From Dehalococcoidales bacterium (lineage in GTDB: Bacteria > Chloroflexota > Dehalococcoidia > Dehalococcoidales > RBG-16-60-22), in contig JAFGPF010000021.1 of assembly GCA_016926115.1 (NCBI GenBank), positions 1 to 32,993 on the forward strand: a stretch of 32,993 nt of DNA. Direction: 5' to 3'. The notes under the pieces are model-generated. The model was not told the origin of the DNA. It ran no database searches and worked only from the letters and a program-made list of their open reading frames with translations. Made by a program: the position numbers and the translations under genes. Shown piece after piece: positions 31,914-32,993 of the stretch. How positions within the stretch are numbered: position 1 is the stretch's first letter; each line of letters starts with the position of its first letter.

Positions 31914-32993
31914 TTAGAAAAGTCCCTGCACTTTTCCGGTCGCAGTATCGACGTCTACCCTCCTGAGAGCAGGATTAGACGAAGTGCCCGGCATCAGGGT
32001 AATATCCCCGGCGCACGGGCAGAGGAATTTGGCGCCGGAATAGATGAGCACGTCGCGTATGGGCAGCGTCCATCCCTTGGGCACGCCCTTGAGAGTGGGG
32101 TCATGGGTGAGGGACAGGTGCGTCTTGACCATCATGGTGGCGTACTCGTCGTATTTCGGGTCAGCCTCGAACGCCTTGGCTTTAGCCTCGGCGGCGGGAG
32201 TCCAGGAGACCCCGTCCGCGCCATAGACTTCTCTGGCAATTCTGTCAACTCTCTCGCGCAGCTTCATCTCATTGGGATAGAGGAACTTAAATTCGTTTTC
32301 GTCTTCGCAGGCTTCCTTGACTGCGTCGGCAAGCTCCAGGGCGCCGTCGCCGCCGTCCGCCCAGTGGGTGGAAAGGGCGCAGCGGGCGCCGGCAGCCTCG
32401 GCGGCTTTCCTGACTGCTGCAATCTCGTCCTTGGTATCCGTGTGGAAGGCGTTGATGCAGACCACCGGATTAATGCCGGATTTGCGGATAACGCCGATGA
32501 GGTGTTCCATGTTGGCCATACCTTTTTCAACCAGCCCGATGTTTTCCTTGGTATATTCTTCGGGCAGAGCCAGGCCGGCGACTACCTTGGGTCCGCCGCC
32601 GTGCATCTTCAGGGCGCGGATGGTGGTAGTCAGCACGGATACGTGCGGTTTGAGGCCGCTGTAGCGGCACTTTACGTTCCAGAACTTCTCGAAGCCGATG
32701 TCCGCGGCGAAGCCGCTCTCGGTGATATGGTAGTCGAACATCTTCAGGCCGATGCGGTCGGCAATGATTGACGACTGGCCGACGGCGATATTGGCAAAGG
32801 GGCCGGCGTGCACCATGCAGGGTTGATATTCTGCCGTGCACATGAGCGTGGGATTGATGGCGTTACGCATCCATGCGGTCATGGCGCCGCCCACTTCGAT
32901 GTCGCCGGTGGTTACGGGCTTGCCCTTCTTATTGTAAGCCAGTGTTATTTCATCCATTCTCTTGCGCAGGTCGGCGAGGTCGGTGACGATGGA
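31914..32993 (-). CDS. fhs: Formate-tetrahydrofolate ligase, C-terminal part (5' end outside window)
   Basis: The frame is open from the right edge (beginning [16 protein letters not shown]) to the stop at 31914, giving the last 359 residues of about 557. It joins formate and THF at the cost of ATP, the first folate step. Visible family segments are [40 protein letters not shown], the [19 protein letters not shown] block, the [15 protein letters not shown] block, and the C-terminal GDITLMPG. The N-terminal ATP-binding loop lies outside the window, so it could not be checked. It is the most upstream gene of the operon that can be seen; the promoter is not in view. The ATG at 32957 is internal. 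Confidence 0.95.
   Translation of the reverse strand, partial: SIVTDLADLRKRMDEITLAYNKKGKPVTTGDIEVGGAMTAWMRNAINPTLMCTAEYQPCMVHAGPFANIAVGQSSIIADRIGLKMFDYHITESGFAADIGFEKFWNVKCRYSGLKPHVSVLTTTIRALKMHGGGPKVVAGLALPEEYTKENIGLVEKGMANMEHLIGVIRKSGINPVVCINAFHTDTKDEIAAVRKAAEAAGARCALSTHWADGGDGALELADAVKEACEDENEFKFLYPNEMKLRERVDRIAREVYGADGVSWTPAAEAKAKAFEADPKYDEYATMMVKTHLSLTHDPTLKGVPKGWTLPIRDVLIYSGAKFLCPCAGDITLMPGTSSNPALRRVDVDTATGKVQGLF

Noticed and set aside
1..32993. Mobile element or genomic island
   Set aside because: No integrase, transposase, phage gene, tRNA-based attachment site or toxin-antitoxin pair was recognised, and the genes look like chromosomal metabolism.

Overview
This window most likely comes from an uncultured anaerobic bacterium of the Chloroflexota, probably class Dehalococcoidia. 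The assignment is an inference from protein character (bacterial-type acetyl-CoA synthase with an N-terminal domain, tungsten aldehyde oxidoreductases, a UPF0182 membrane protein, DUF3786 and DUF3795 proteins). No rRNA or marker gene in the window proves it. Coding density is high and base composition is moderately GC-rich. I see no tRNA, rRNA, CRISPR array, transposase, integrase or phage gene.

Layout, left to right. 1-348 (+) is the 3' end of metF, closed by a strong terminator. 578-1945 (+) is a coiled-coil protein of unknown function behind a perfect TTGACA/TATAAT promoter. 2000-2352 (-) is a damaged DUF3795 zinc protein gene. 2448-2681 (-) is a small zinc ribbon, probably translated from a leaderless message. 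2768-3787 (+) is queA. 3902-6910 (+) is a pair: an aldehyde:ferredoxin oxidoreductase (AOR) and a DUF362 protein with two [4Fe-4S] sites. 6911-7160 is noncoding and holds two hairpins inside a pair of imperfect direct repeats. 7161-9071 (-) is a second, divergent AOR. 9181-11705 (-) holds a GIY-YIG-like protein, a TIGR04076-like protein, a short-chain dehydrogenase and a cupin. A compact divergent promoter region (11741-11802) separates the cupin from a + strand group: UPF0182, an SMP-30/gluconolactonase-like protein and a thioredoxin-reductase-like flavoprotein.

From 16544 to the right edge everything is on the - strand and looks like one long Wood-Ljungdahl operon. In transcription order it reads fhs (5' end outside the window), cooC, folD, a 72-residue unknown, acsD, acsA, acsB, acsC, acsE, a DUF3786 protein, nuoE-like, nuoF-like and fdhA. 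Together with metF at the left end, the window covers every step from CO2 to acetyl-CoA. FdhA with the NuoE/NuoF-like subunits makes formate using NAD(P)H and/or ferredoxin. Fhs, FolD and MetF carry the C1 unit to methyl-THF. AcsE and the corrinoid protein AcsCD pass the methyl to AcsB, which joins it to CO made by AcsA. CooC matures the nickel sites.

The most important reading is that fdhA is a single 920-residue selenoprotein gene and not two genes. An in-frame TGA (18197-18199) sits exactly at the catalytic Cys/Sec position. It is followed by a hairpin with a GGUCU loop starting 18 nt after the TGA, the same spacing and loop core as in the E. coli fdhF SECIS. The main candidates for undescribed components are the 72-residue protein, the DUF3786 protein in the operon, the coiled-coil protein, and the flavoprotein that lacks the usual NADPH motif.
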